62,766 bases of DNA. Source: Aalborg-AAW-1 sp964458335. GTDB taxonomy: Bacteria; Patescibacteriota; Gracilibacteria; Absconditabacterales; Absconditicoccaceae. Shown here piece by piece: positions 53,347 to 62,766 of the stretch. Location: contig CAYWIJ010000006.1 of NCBI GenBank assembly GCA_964458335.1, positions 1-62,766 on the forward strand, read 5' to 3'. The translations under genes and the position numbers were made by a program. The notes beneath the pieces are model-generated. The model searched no databases. It saw nothing but the letters and a program-made list of their open reading frames with translations, and was not told the origin of the DNA. Each line of letters opens with the position of its first letter. The stretch's first letter is position 1.

Positions 53347-54342
53347 ATGCCAACTACCAATTCAGGTAATGTCGTCAGTGACACGTATACAACCTTGCAA
53401 TGAACGGTCATGCAAGGAGATGTACAATGACTTCAACAAGCAGTGAATCAAAGTACTGGTACAGGAGCAGTGATTCTTATCGTTGGAATCTGTCTATTTG
53501 TGATTATTTCAAGCATTATAGAGACAGGAACATTCTTTGGAATTTTATTGCCATCTGATCTTATCTTATCAGCTTCTGTTATTACCTTTGTGGGTATGAA
53601 AAGATGGTGAATGGTCGTCTTAGTGACAATATTATCTATAGGATTTACGATTTTATGAGATTATCTATGATATACTACAGGTAAAAAATTGGGTTCCTGA
53701 CTGTATGACAGAAAAGATACGTGGTATTTTAAGAAAAAATACTTTTTGGAGGCACAGACTGCCTTGACGAAACAAGGAGAGAAGATGTTATATATTGGAA
53801 GATATTTGAGTATCTGATGATTTTTACCCATGATCTATGGAGTGATGAATCGAGATAGATCTCAATTTCTTAAAGTCTCTATACTATCAGCGATGATGTG
53901 GAAGTTGAGTTTGGTAATCCCTATTACTGTACTGATGTTAATTTTTCCATGACTCCAATATCGTGTCGGTATATTGTTGGTATTGTGTTTTACCTTACCA
54001 GAGATTGTAGGTTGGATTATGCTCTTGAGACCTCAAGCGAAAGAATATATGCAAAGATTAGTAGATGCGAAAGAACAAATAGCGATTTTGAGACAAGATT
54101 TTTCATCGATAAAAGGTCATATGACTGATCTTTTGGACAAAGTAAAAGCTCCTGACGAACAGCAAGCATGAGCAGTACAACAAGCAGTACCTGTAGAAGA
54201 AGTAGTATCACAACAACAGATTACTGAACAAATATCACAAAACACCATCACTCATCAGCAAGAAATAGAAACTCCTCCTCAACAATCTTCATCACATGAT
54301 CCTCTTCCATCACAATATTCAAATTCAAATACTCCTTCTTAA
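53347..54342 (+). CDS. DedA/VTT-domain membrane protein
   Basis: 331 residues (an in-frame ATG at 53305 could add 14). VTT core: ETGTFFGILLPSDLILSASV (family E/GxxxPxxP-type), GDYLGYTTGKKLG, LYIGRYLSIGGFLPMIYGVM. The proline motif of DedA is partly changed. A cytoplasmic C-terminal tail of about 90 residues is a coiled coil followed by Gln/Pro-rich disorder. DedA proteins flip undecaprenyl-phosphate or phospholipids. Many TGA glycines. Confidence 0.9.
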
Positions 54343-54399
54343 TATTATAGTATATAAATTTATTTCCTCTTATTCTATAAAATCTCAGTTATGCAAAAA

Positions 54400-54426
54400 G
54401 CATCCAACGAAAACGGGATGCCTTTT
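54400..54426. terminator. Bidirectional terminator after DedA gene
   Basis: GCATCC (54400-54405) pairs with GGATGC (54416-54421), followed by CTTTT on + and five T on minus. Confidence 0.75.
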
Positions 54427-54442
54427 AATAATTTCTTTTTTA

Positions 54443-54784
54443 TTATATAATAATAATTTGATTTTCGAGGAGATGTATAGTAAATACATCTCCTCTTGAG
54501 GAAGTTAATTCTACTTCATTAGGATCATCATCATTAAATGTATAATCCATATACACCAATGATGATTTTAATGATGATTTTTTTGAATAAGGGTTTTCTG
54601 TCTTTATGACAAGACCTTCTTTCACAATTTTTCCTCTTCTCTTAATTTTTTGATAATTTACAACAGAAATTCCTGTTGTAAAACCATTTAACAAGGAACA
54701 TAAAGATCGTAACTCTTCATGATTATCTTGTATTTTTTGATCATACTTGAATTTCAATATTGTTTTGTCTGTAGTTGTTTCCAT
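54443..54784 (-). CDS. Unknown 113-residue protein
   Basis: METTTDKTILKFKYDQKIQ..., ending at TAA 54443. Mixed helix/strand with a basic middle (QKIKRRGKIVKEGLVIKT). The end FTIHLLENQIIII is strand-like. No TGA glycines among only a few Gly. Not recognised; may bind RNA or DNA given its charge. Confidence 0.62.
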   Translation of the reverse strand: METTTDKTILKFKYDQKIQDNHEELRSLCSLLNGFTTGISVVNYQKIKRRGKIVKEGLVIKTENPYSKKSSLKSSLVYMDYTFNDDDPNEVELTSSRGDVFTIHLLENQIIII

Positions 54785-54984
54785 AACTGTAATTTTTTTT
54801 TGTTTTTGTTAATATTTTTATTTTGATAATAATTGTTATATCGATATAAATATACAATGTCAAGTCATTTATCACAAAACTACTCTTTATCACTACAACA
54901 CCTCTACAATATATCTTATTTTTTGAAGAAACAACCAATCATCACTATACTTATAGTATCTTTTATCTCAAACATTCATTCAAC

Positions 54985-57309
54985 TTGCCTCACCATCGCC
55001 GTTCCAGAACCTCCATTTTTTTCTCTCAATTATGACATTTTTTAGTCGGTGAATTTCATTTTTGGAGAAAAACACTCCAATGGTTATTTGCGATCGCGAT
55101 TATACTTTGTATTGCCTGAATAAGTATCTCAGGATATTATCTGTATAACTTTATCGTCTCTCAACAACAGTACTCTGTCTATGATCTTCCACTCGCTTTA
55201 CCTAGCACTATTTTGGATAGTGAAGGGAGAGAATTGTATACTTTTTTTGATGAAAGGAGAGTTCCTGTGAGTTATGAAGCTATATCGCCTCAAATGATTC
55301 AAGCACTCATTAGTGCAGAAGATAAAGAATTTTGGAACAATGATGGGTTTGATCCAAGAGGTATGATGAGAAGTATCATCGTCACACTCAGAGATTGGTG
55401 GAACAATGGATTTCTATGATATAGTCAATGAGCTTCTACTCTAACACAACAGATCATCAAAAATACCGTAGGATGAAAAGAAATGAAACTGACCCGTAAA
55501 ATTCACGAAATTATTCACGCTTGGTTGCTCACCTACAATACCTACGCTGTCAATAAGCAGTTTTATGCTGGTGACAGTGCGAAAATTTGGCAAAAATCCA
55601 AAGAAGATATTATCACCTACTATCTGAATAGTACTTTCTTTGGAAACAATGCGTATGGAATATCTGAAGCTGCTCGTATCTATTTCAATACTACACCAAA
55701 CGATCTTTCCATTCAACAAGTGGCTGTACTCGCTGCGATACCAAAATCCCCCTATTATTTTGATCCCTATAGATATAGAGATAATGTTGTAGGTAATCGA
55801 CAAATTAGTATCGACGGAGAGAAAGAAATATCGATTGATACTGACCAATATGGATATCTGTTCACCGATACTGTCATGACTGGCTATCATGTCTCTGATC
55901 CTCAACAAGACCTTACTACTCTTCTACCTGTATTCTCTGGTACGACCAAAGACGATGAAGGCATCTCACATCATCGATTTATAAATTATAGCCCTGGAAG
56001 AAAAGATTATGTAATACAAAGATTACGAGAAGATGGATATATCACAACTGATAATGCAATAACAGCTATTATCACACCGATAGAATTTGCATCTAAACCT
56101 GAAATCATAAATTCCATCAAAGCTCCTCATTTTGTCCATTATATCAAAGAAGAAATCCTCTGATTAGAAGAACTTGGTATCAATGAACAACAACTCTCAC
56201 AATGAGGATATACCATATACACCACTCTCAATCTCGATATACAAAATGAATTAGAGCATATTGTAACGGTTCATAATGATGAAGCCTATAAGCTATGAGC
56301 AACGAATAGAGCACTTCTCGTGACAAATACTAAAAATGGTGACATCATCGGATATGTGGGATCCAAAGACTATTACAATACTGCTGTCGATGGACAAGTC
56401 GATCTCATTCGCCGTACGAGACAAGTATGATCAACACTGAAACCTCTGATCTATGCGTACGCTATGAGTCAATATCCACTCGGTTTGGATAGTATTATTA
56501 GAGATACGAGAACAAATTTCGGTGGTTATATTCCAAACAATGCTGATGGTGCCTTTAGAGGAAACATTAGACTCAAGAATGCACTTGCTGGATCACGTAA
56601 TATTCCAGCTATCAAGATGTTTAATGCCATGTGATGAACAAAGACCTTTCTACCTTGGTTTCAATCGTTGGGAATGAAAAATCTTAATCCTGACTGACAA
56701 TATGGTTTATCTATGGCTCTAGGTACAGCTCCTATGAGTATGTTAGATCTTGCACAATGATATACTCATCTTTCTGATACAGAATATGTGGGTATTGTTC
56801 ATGGAATTTCAAAAATTGTCGATCATCAAGGAATGGTAGTCTATGATCATGGAGACAAATCCTACGAACGTAAGATACCACTATGAGTAGCGAGATTGAT
56901 TACCTATATTACCGAGACAGCAGAATTTGCACCTGCTTACTTCCGTGATACGGTAAACACGCCATGATGTTCATCTTGTGCTTCCAAAACTGGTACGACG
57001 AATATGAAAGTCAATGGAAAAAATGTAGCCAGAGATGGATGGTTAGTAACCTATAATCCTGATATTATGGTGATCGCTTGGGCAGGAAATACCAACGCCA
57101 GTCCTCTTGCAAAATCTGCCTATGGATATAACCTCAACACGAAACTGCGTAATGATGTTGTACGATATCTCAAAGAACAAGGTATCACCAGCGAAAACAC
57201 TCATCGATCATATCCAGAATGAGTAACCAAAGCAGTAAAATGACAAGGAGAAACCTATGCCCACCCAGAAAATACGAGTATACCGAATACAGTAAGAAAT
57301 AAGTTATAA
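54985..57309 (+). CDS. Class A penicillin-binding protein (PBP1-like)
   Basis: 774 residues. No ATG precedes the open frame; TTG at 54985 gives a natural basic cytoplasmic start (PHHRRSRTS...) before the membrane helix WLFAIAIILCIAGISISGYY and follows a G-poor leader. The GT51 transglycosylase has ISAEDKEFW (catalytic Glu) and GASTLTQQIIKN. The transpeptidase has SxxK in GSTLKPLIYAY, SxN in GSRNIPAIK and KTG in CASKTGTTN. A beta-rich insert occupies residues ~270-340. It polymerises and cross-links peptidoglycan outside the membrane. About 18 glycines are TGA. Confidence 0.95.
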
Positions 57310-57346
57310 AAAGAGATAACTAGAAAAAGAATTATAATTCTTAATT

Positions 57347-59782
57347 TTAAATTCTTAATTCTATCACACCATCCCAAATTCCCATCTCTTGGATCTGCTG
57401 ACTATGGGTAATGACGTAAAATTGGAAGTCAGGTCATTTTGTTTTGATAAAATTGGTGATCATATCAGCTACTTTTGCGACCGTATCAGTATCCAGATTA
57501 TTGATTGTTTCATCGAGATACAACATCGGAGCATTGGTTACAAATGAGATTGCTATCATCCATACTAATTTCAAAATAACTTTCTGACCTCATGAAAGTG
57601 ATTCTACTTGTCTTTCTCCATGTTGATCTAAGATTTTTACAAAAAGTTCGAGCGTATCAGTCGTAGCTGATTTTTTATCGATATCCATACTGAGTTGATA
57701 ATCGACACTCTGTGCAAGATACGCATTCATGAGATCTTGAATCTTCGGAAGATTACTTTGAATCACAAGCAGAAGAAGTTCTTTAGAAAAAATCGTATAC
57801 AGGTCAGACAACATCTTTTCTTGAACCTTCAATTTTTTTACGGCAAGAAGATTTTCTTTATATTCTTTTACAATATCATCTAATCTATGTACTTGTTGGA
57901 CAAAGTGTTGAAGTGATATTCTCTCTTGTTCTAACTGTGCCAATGATGGAAGTGTAGACATTGACTGTTGTGCTTGTTCATAATCATGTTGTACGATCTG
58001 TTGTGTTTGTTTCAACTGCTCTTGTTGTTGTTCAGTACTTCACAATTCTGTTTGTAGTACGAGAAGTTGCTCTTTGTGTTTCAACTGCTCTTGTTGTTCT
58101 TGCTGCATGGTATTGAGTTGTTGTTGTAATGATTTCATCTTGTCTTCAAGCTCAGTCCATTGTTTCATGGCATTATCTAACTGTTTCCAATCTAATTGAA
58201 CAAGCAAATTACTCAACACTTTTATATCATGTTCAACCATTCACAAATTTTTATCATCTTGCAAATCTGAAAGTTGTTTATCAATCTGAGATTCTTGATC
58301 TCTCAAAAGTTGAAGTTGGTGTTGTAATGTCTGAAGTTGTTCTGTATTTTTTTTGGCAATACTGGTATTGATAAGATCAACATAAGGACAATTTCATTCT
58401 ATTTTATCACAAAAAAACAACGATTGTTCTGACGCTACTTGCTGAGATTTTTCCAGATTCTGTTGAAATTGTACAATCTGCGTAGAAATATTCTGTTTCT
58501 GATCTTCCAATGTTTTTTTCTTTTCCTGATGATTTTCACCACGATATTTATATTCTTTTCAGAGTGCAATACACTGTTGTATCAGTTGAGAGAGGCTATA
58601 GATATTCAATACTCATGAGAGAGAATCTATAATATCACGTCACTCTTGATTCTGAAAATCTGCATTTTGTATAAAAGTAGTGTAACGTTCAGCGATAGCA
58701 TCATTTCGCAATGATTTCTGTTGTTCCTGTAACTGTGATACTTGGTTCATCACATCGTCATAATTCACTATTCTTTGTAGTGAAAGTGAATGTTGAATCT
58801 GTGTAATTTGTTGAGTAAGAGTATTGTGTTGTTGTTCTAATTGCTGTGATTGCTTTTTATGATCAAGGAGTTGTTGAGAGAGTAATTGTTGAGTAGTCGT
58901 AAATTTATGATACTGTTCTTGGAATTGAATAATAGCATGATCAAGCCTATCAGTATCAAACAACTTCGGTAAGGAAAAATGTTCCATCAATACTTTATCT
59001 CCTAATAGTTTCTGTTCATCAATAAATGACTGTCGATTCTTCCCAAGTTCACTCATATGATATGTTTGTAACAGCCTATCAATATCATTCCAAGAAACCA
59101 TAAGAGCGTGGATTCCTTGTTGAAGTTTATTATCATACAAAGAATCATCGCTACGTGCTTTAATAAGCGCAGAAATCTCTCTTTTTTGTTCACTAATTTT
59201 TTCTTTAGTTTCATCAATACCGAGCAAATCAAAAATATTTTTCAAAATCATCAATCTCTCTTGTGGGGGGAGTTCAAAAATATTCGTACTATCTTGCATA
59301 AGAAAATATGTACCAAGTAATACTTCTTTACGAGGAAGTAAATCATCAATGAGTTTCTGAAGATCAGTCTCATTTTTAAATTCCACAGCTTCGTATCATC
59401 ATGGAAGGACAAATGCTGTCACTGGTAAAAACTCAATTATGGGATTCTGTTCGTTCACGGGCTGTCAGCTCAATATCTTTTGCCACATTTTAGATTTGAC
59501 AGAATTCCCTGCTTTAGTTTTTGAAAGGATTCTCTGGACACAATATTGAACTCACAAATGTTCAAACTCTATGACAACCTCTCCTTGTTGAGAATTCATA
59601 TTGAGCAATGGTCTCGTATTCTTTTTGTTATATAAGGCAAAAAGCGGACCATCAAAAAAAAGTACAGATTTTCCTGACCCGATAGGTGCTTTGATAATAT
59701 ATGATCCATGCTTTGGTCTGACTATGACTGTCTGATCCTGAAAGGGACCAATATTCGTATACTGAAGAGAAAGAAGTTTCAC
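57347..59782 (-). CDS. SbcC/Rad50-like ATPase
   Basis: 811 residues. GTG at 59780-59782 gives MKLLSLQYTNIGPFQDQ, the standard SbcC start. Walker A IKAPIGSGKSV, Q-loop-like FVLPGGYEAVE..., a coiled coil of ~500 residues rich in Gln and Leu, then LSGGQKVILKLVWM (signature) and MLYLDETINNLDTDTVAKV (Walker B and D-loop). The zinc-hook region shows CDKIEGNCPY instead of a clean CxxC. It pairs with SbcD nuclease in DNA-end repair; sbcD is not in the window. Confidence 0.9.
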
Positions 59783-60029
59783 GAGAAAACTAATCAAATA
59801 AAATAACTATTAAGTAATAATCAAATACATAGCAAAAACAAGTAAAGAAAAATCCGCCTTAATTCAAGACAGATTTTGAAAATTACTTATTCTTTTATAG
59901 TGATGTAATGGATTCTGCCATCACTTACACTAATTTTTTTTATTTTTTTTATTTTGTTTATTTTCAAACATTACTATAATCAAATAAAGCATAAATGTCA
60001 ATATTACTTTCAAAAAACTCTAAAATCTC

Positions 60030-60057
60030 TTGCAAAATAAAAAAAAATGATTATTAT
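60030..60057 (+). promoter_or_regulatory. dnaK promoter
   Basis: TTGCAA, 16-base spacer, TATTAT (60052-60057); the -10 box overlaps the CIRCE-like operator. Confidence 0.65.
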
Positions 60058-60082
60058 AGCACTCATCACCTATACGTGCTAT
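60056..60082 (+). promoter_or_regulatory. CIRCE-like operator (HrcA site)
   Basis: ATAGCACTC, nine bases, ACGTGCTAT. The consensus is TTAGCACTC-N9-GAGTGCTAA, so arms and spacing match with three changes. It overlaps the -10 box, suggesting heat-shock repression by HrcA, whose gene is not in the window. Confidence 0.8.
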
Positions 60083-60180
60083 GTGATACATAGCCATCAT
60101 AAAGCGTGATATAAATTAACATTATATTACTAAGGGACTTTATAAACCTTACAACTTTATTACTTTACAAACTATATTAC

Positions 60181-62064
60181 ATGTCAAAAATTATTGGAAT
60201 CGATCTTGGTACGACAAACTCTGCTGTCGCTCACCTCGTAAATGGAAAGTCAGAGATTATTGCTAACGCAGAAGGACTTAGAACTACGCCTTCTATCGTC
60301 TATATCAAGGGAGACGAACTTCTTGTAGGAGAATTAGCGAAGAGAAAAGCAGTTCTCGAACCAGAAAATGTCGTCTATGAAGTGAAGAGATTTATCGGAA
60401 TGAAGTATGACGAAGTCAAAACGGAAGCTGAAAGAATGCCCTATAAAACAAAAAAAGGGAAAGATGGTGGTGTCCTCATCGTCATCGATGATAAAGAATA
60501 CAAACCAGAACAAATCTCTTCATTTGTGCTCAAAAAACTCAAAGAAGATGCGGAGAAATTCCTCGGAACTACGATCAACTCAGCAGTAATTACGGTTCCT
60601 GCTTACTTCAATGATAGCCAAAGAAATGCTACGAAAGCTGCAGGAGAAATCGCAGGATTAAAAGTTGAAAGAATTATCAACGAACCTACTGCCGCTGCTC
60701 TGAATTATGGAGAAGGAAAAAACAAAGATGAAAAAATCTGTGTCTTTGATCTTGGAGGAGGAACATTTGATGTCACGATGATGGAAATCGGAAGCGAAGG
60801 TACTTATCAAGTTCTCTCAACTTCTGGAGATACTCACCTCGGAGGTGCTGTCTGGGACGAAAGAATTATTGACTTTATCCTCTCTGAATTTAAAGCGAAA
60901 GAAGGTATCGACCTCAGCGACAATGCTATGGCGATGCAACGTATCAAAGATGAAGCAGAAAGTGCAAAAAAACAACTTTCTGTCACGGAGAGAGTTGATA
61001 TCACGATTCCATTTATCACCATGTCAGTGGACGGAAAACCTCGTAATCTTGATGTCACATTAACGAAAGCAAAATTTGAAGAATTGTGTAAAGACTTATT
61101 TGAAAAGACAAAGAAACCAGTAGAAGCTGCACTCAGTGATTCTGGACTTTCAAAATCTGATGTCAATGATGTCGTCCTTGTCGGAGGTTCTACTCGTATG
61201 CCACAAGTGGTCAAAATCGTGAAAGATATCTTTAACAAAGAACCAAAATCTACCGTTAATCCTGATGAAGCAGTAGCTCTTGGAGCAGCTATCCAAGGAG
61301 GTATTATCCAAGGAGATGTCCAAGATATTCTTCTTCTCGATGTTACTCCACTTTCACTCGCTACGGAAGTAGAAGGAGGACTTGCACACGTTATGATCCC
61401 TCGTAATACTACTATCCCAGCAAAGAAGTCAAACATCTTTACGAATGCTGTCGATAACCAACCTTCAGCTACAGTCCACGTGACACAAGGTGAAAGACAA
61501 TTTGCAAAAGATAATAAATCTCTTGGAATGTTCAACATCGATCTTCCATCGAAGAGAAGAGGTGAAGCTCAAATCGAGGTAACCTTCGACATCGACGCGA
61601 ACGGAATACTCAATGTATCAGCTAAAGAACTTTCTACTGGTCAAGAGCAAAAAGTAACTATCCAAGGAGCGACATGAATTTCTGATGAAGAAATCGCAAA
61701 TGCAAAAGCTGATGCTGAAAGATTCGCAGAAGAAGATAGAAAAAAGAGAGAGATGGTCGAAGCTCACAACAGATTAGAATCTACGGTCTATCAACTTGAA
61801 CGTATGCTTGAAGAGAACAAAGATAAAATCCCAGAATCTGACCAAGAGGGTATTAAAGCTCTTGTCGATGAATGAAAAGGACTCAAAAACAATGCTGATG
61901 CTAGCAAAGAAGATGTCGAAGCGATGATTGATAAAATCGAGAAAGAGATGCAAGAGTTGGCTGGTAAATATCAAGCACAAAACACTGCTTCTGATGCTTC
62001 TCCTGCTGATATGGTAGAAGATGAATCTGCTGTCGATGGAGAAGTCATCGATGCTGATAAGTAG
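60181..62064 (+). CDS. dnaK: Chaperone DnaK (Hsp70)
   Basis: 627 residues. Hsp70 signatures IGIDLGTTNSAVAHL, VFDLGGGTFDVTMM and VVLVGGSTRMPQVVKIV; linker region DILLLDVTPLSLATE starts the peptide-binding domain, which ends in a helical lid and an acidic tail. Only two of about 50 glycines are TGA (61675-61677 and 61873-61875), so a standard-code scan would cut it at residue 498. dnaJ and grpE are not adjacent. Regulated through the CIRCE-like site. Confidence 0.98.
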
Positions 62065-62122
62065 TTAGCTAATTGGTTCTTAGGTATTAATTCCTAGTAG
62101 TTCAATTCTAACACAAGTATTC

Positions 62123-62168
62123 GTCATTGCGAGGAGTTTCTGATCAAGAAACGACGTGGCAATCCATA
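62123..62168. repeat. REP-like repeat after dnaK
   Basis: GTCATTGCGAGGAG...GTGGCAATCCATAA with an internal TTTCTGATCAAGAAA hairpin. Same family as the copies in mutS and at 43838-44022. Confidence 0.7.
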
Positions 62169-62195
62169 ACAAATAAATTATCCTCTAAAACCTAT

Positions 62196-62222
62196 AAAAT
62201 CCTCTATTGTGAGGGTTTTTTA
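62196..62222. terminator. Bidirectional terminator after dnaK
   Basis: AAAATCCTC-TATTGT-GAGGGTTTT, T6 on + and T4 on minus. Confidence 0.75.
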
Positions 62223-62272
62223 AATGCAAGAAAAAATCTGCCACGAAGACAGATAAGTTATAACACATCATT

Positions 62273-62766
62273 TTATATACCATAACAATTATCATAATTT
62301 CGATTACTATGTTCACCCCATAAGATCCAATTTTCAAGTCATAAGTTCCATTGATAGATATCATAAGTAAGTTCTGCAACATCTCATCTTGTAATTTTTT
62401 GTTGTGGCACTAAAGGAGTTGTAATATATTGATATTTTTCATTAGCACCGCAAGTTCCTAAAAAATTCATGACATGATCACCAATAGCATCAAATGTTCT
62501 TACTAAAAGAGTATTAAATTGTTCTTGCGTAATTGCCCAGTCTGGCATAAACTTATCTCCATATCATTGAAATATTCACAATCTACACGATTCTATAATT
62601 TCATTTTTAAGATTTATATGTCACTGATTAATATCCCTAAACCCACAATCACTAATTGATTTTTTATATGTTATATCACCCAAAGATCCTGCTATTTTAA
62701 CAAAGAATTTCGCTGCTTCATCTCTTCTCATATAGTTGTCTGGTTTATAGTCTCTGGTGGTCGAGA
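62273..62766 (-). CDS. SLH-domain protein, N-terminal part outside the window
   Basis: About 164 residues of C-terminal sequence to TAA 62273-62275; the 5' end is beyond the window. It holds one or more S-layer homology units: MRRDEAAKFFVKIAGSLG, FRDINQG, SCRLGIFQGYGDKFMPD and ITQEQFNTLLVRTFDAI. A second, weaker unit begins KITRGDVAELTYDI. SLH domains fix proteins to wall polymers. Several glycines are TGA. Confidence 0.85.

Larger units (their letters stand above)
59783..60180. other. Divergent intergenic region sbcC-dnaK
   Basis: No gene seen. Includes an inverted repeat AGTGATG / CATCACT (59899-59925) followed by A/T tracts, the dnaK promoter and the CIRCE-like operator. The last ~55 bases before dnaK are nearly G-free. 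Confidence 0.6.

Noticed and set aside
54833..55045. 70-codon frame at the 5' side of the PBP gene as a separate gene or as evidence of a frameshift
   Set aside because: The PBP frame itself is open back to a good TTG start at 54985 with a natural basic tail and membrane helix, so neither a frameshift nor another gene is needed.
60834..61538. Minus-strand open frame of 234 codons inside dnaK
   Set aside because: Antisense shadow of a conserved gene; the + strand encodes unmistakable DnaK.

Overview
The window is bacterial, AT-rich and read with genetic code 25, in which UGA means glycine. Nearly every multi-domain gene is interrupted in the standard code by in-frame TGA exactly where its family has glycine. 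Examples are the first Gly of the FtsH Walker A (complement of 4021-4023), the PilT Walker A, the RsmH GTFGHGG motif and the ABC Q-loop. Every terminator codon I could assign with confidence is TAA or TAG. This points to Candidatus Absconditabacteria (SR1) or Gracilibacteria, and the sequence alone does not let me choose between them. All coordinates below come from reading through TGA, so many genes are much longer than a standard-code scan would show.

Layout. 1-2600: two paralogous anchored proteins and a lipoprotein with a CHAP domain that looks acquired. 2.8-7.6 kb (minus): ftsH, a 734-residue coiled-coil protein with an OmpA-like end, and a small partner. 7.8-13.4 kb: ndk, rpmE, then a run of membrane, NUDIX, DUF4012, exonuclease and methyltransferase genes. 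13.5-17.8 kb: tRNA-Cys, mutS, a zinc metallopeptidase and rsmG. 18-23 kb: an AbrB-like regulator, a MacA/MacB-type export system and a CHAP hydrolase. 23-28.8 kb: a 755-residue unknown, then a minus-strand pilT operon with two VirB2/TrbC-like small membrane proteins. 28.9-34.7 kb: two glycosyltransferases, an FKBP lipoprotein, rplI, rsmH, an ftsL-like gene and a strongly structured RNA candidate. 34.7-40.7 kb (minus): three unknown genes in a row, a DUF475 membrane protein and glyA. 40.9-42.2 kb: five small genes without any UGA glycine. 42.3-54.8 kb: obg, repeats, small membrane genes, a WG-repeat/HNH/WYL fusion, thrS, a PHP phosphoesterase, a glycosyltransferase, a NIF3 protein, DUF456 and DedA proteins. 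55-62.8 kb: a class A penicillin-binding protein, an SbcC-like ATPase, dnaK behind a CIRCE-like operator, and a truncated SLH-domain protein.

The mix fits a small host-attached cell: envelope building and remodelling (PBP, CHAP, FtsH, glycosyltransferases, SLH), surface appendages (PilT with VirB2-like pilins), export (MacAB-like), and core translation and repair genes, with no biosynthetic pathway apart from glyA. Expression signals are distinctive. I saw no clear Shine-Dalgarno sequence before the starts I inspected, leaders are often G-poor, several promoters use TTGCAA at -35, and mutS and the gene at 8830 appear leaderless.

The best candidates for something new are the WG-repeat/HNH/WYL fusion (45107-46960), the structured RNA (34449-34702), the three-gene unknown operon (34688-38141) with a TA-repeat promoter, and the patches that never use UGA glycine (1488-2531 and 40887-42173).
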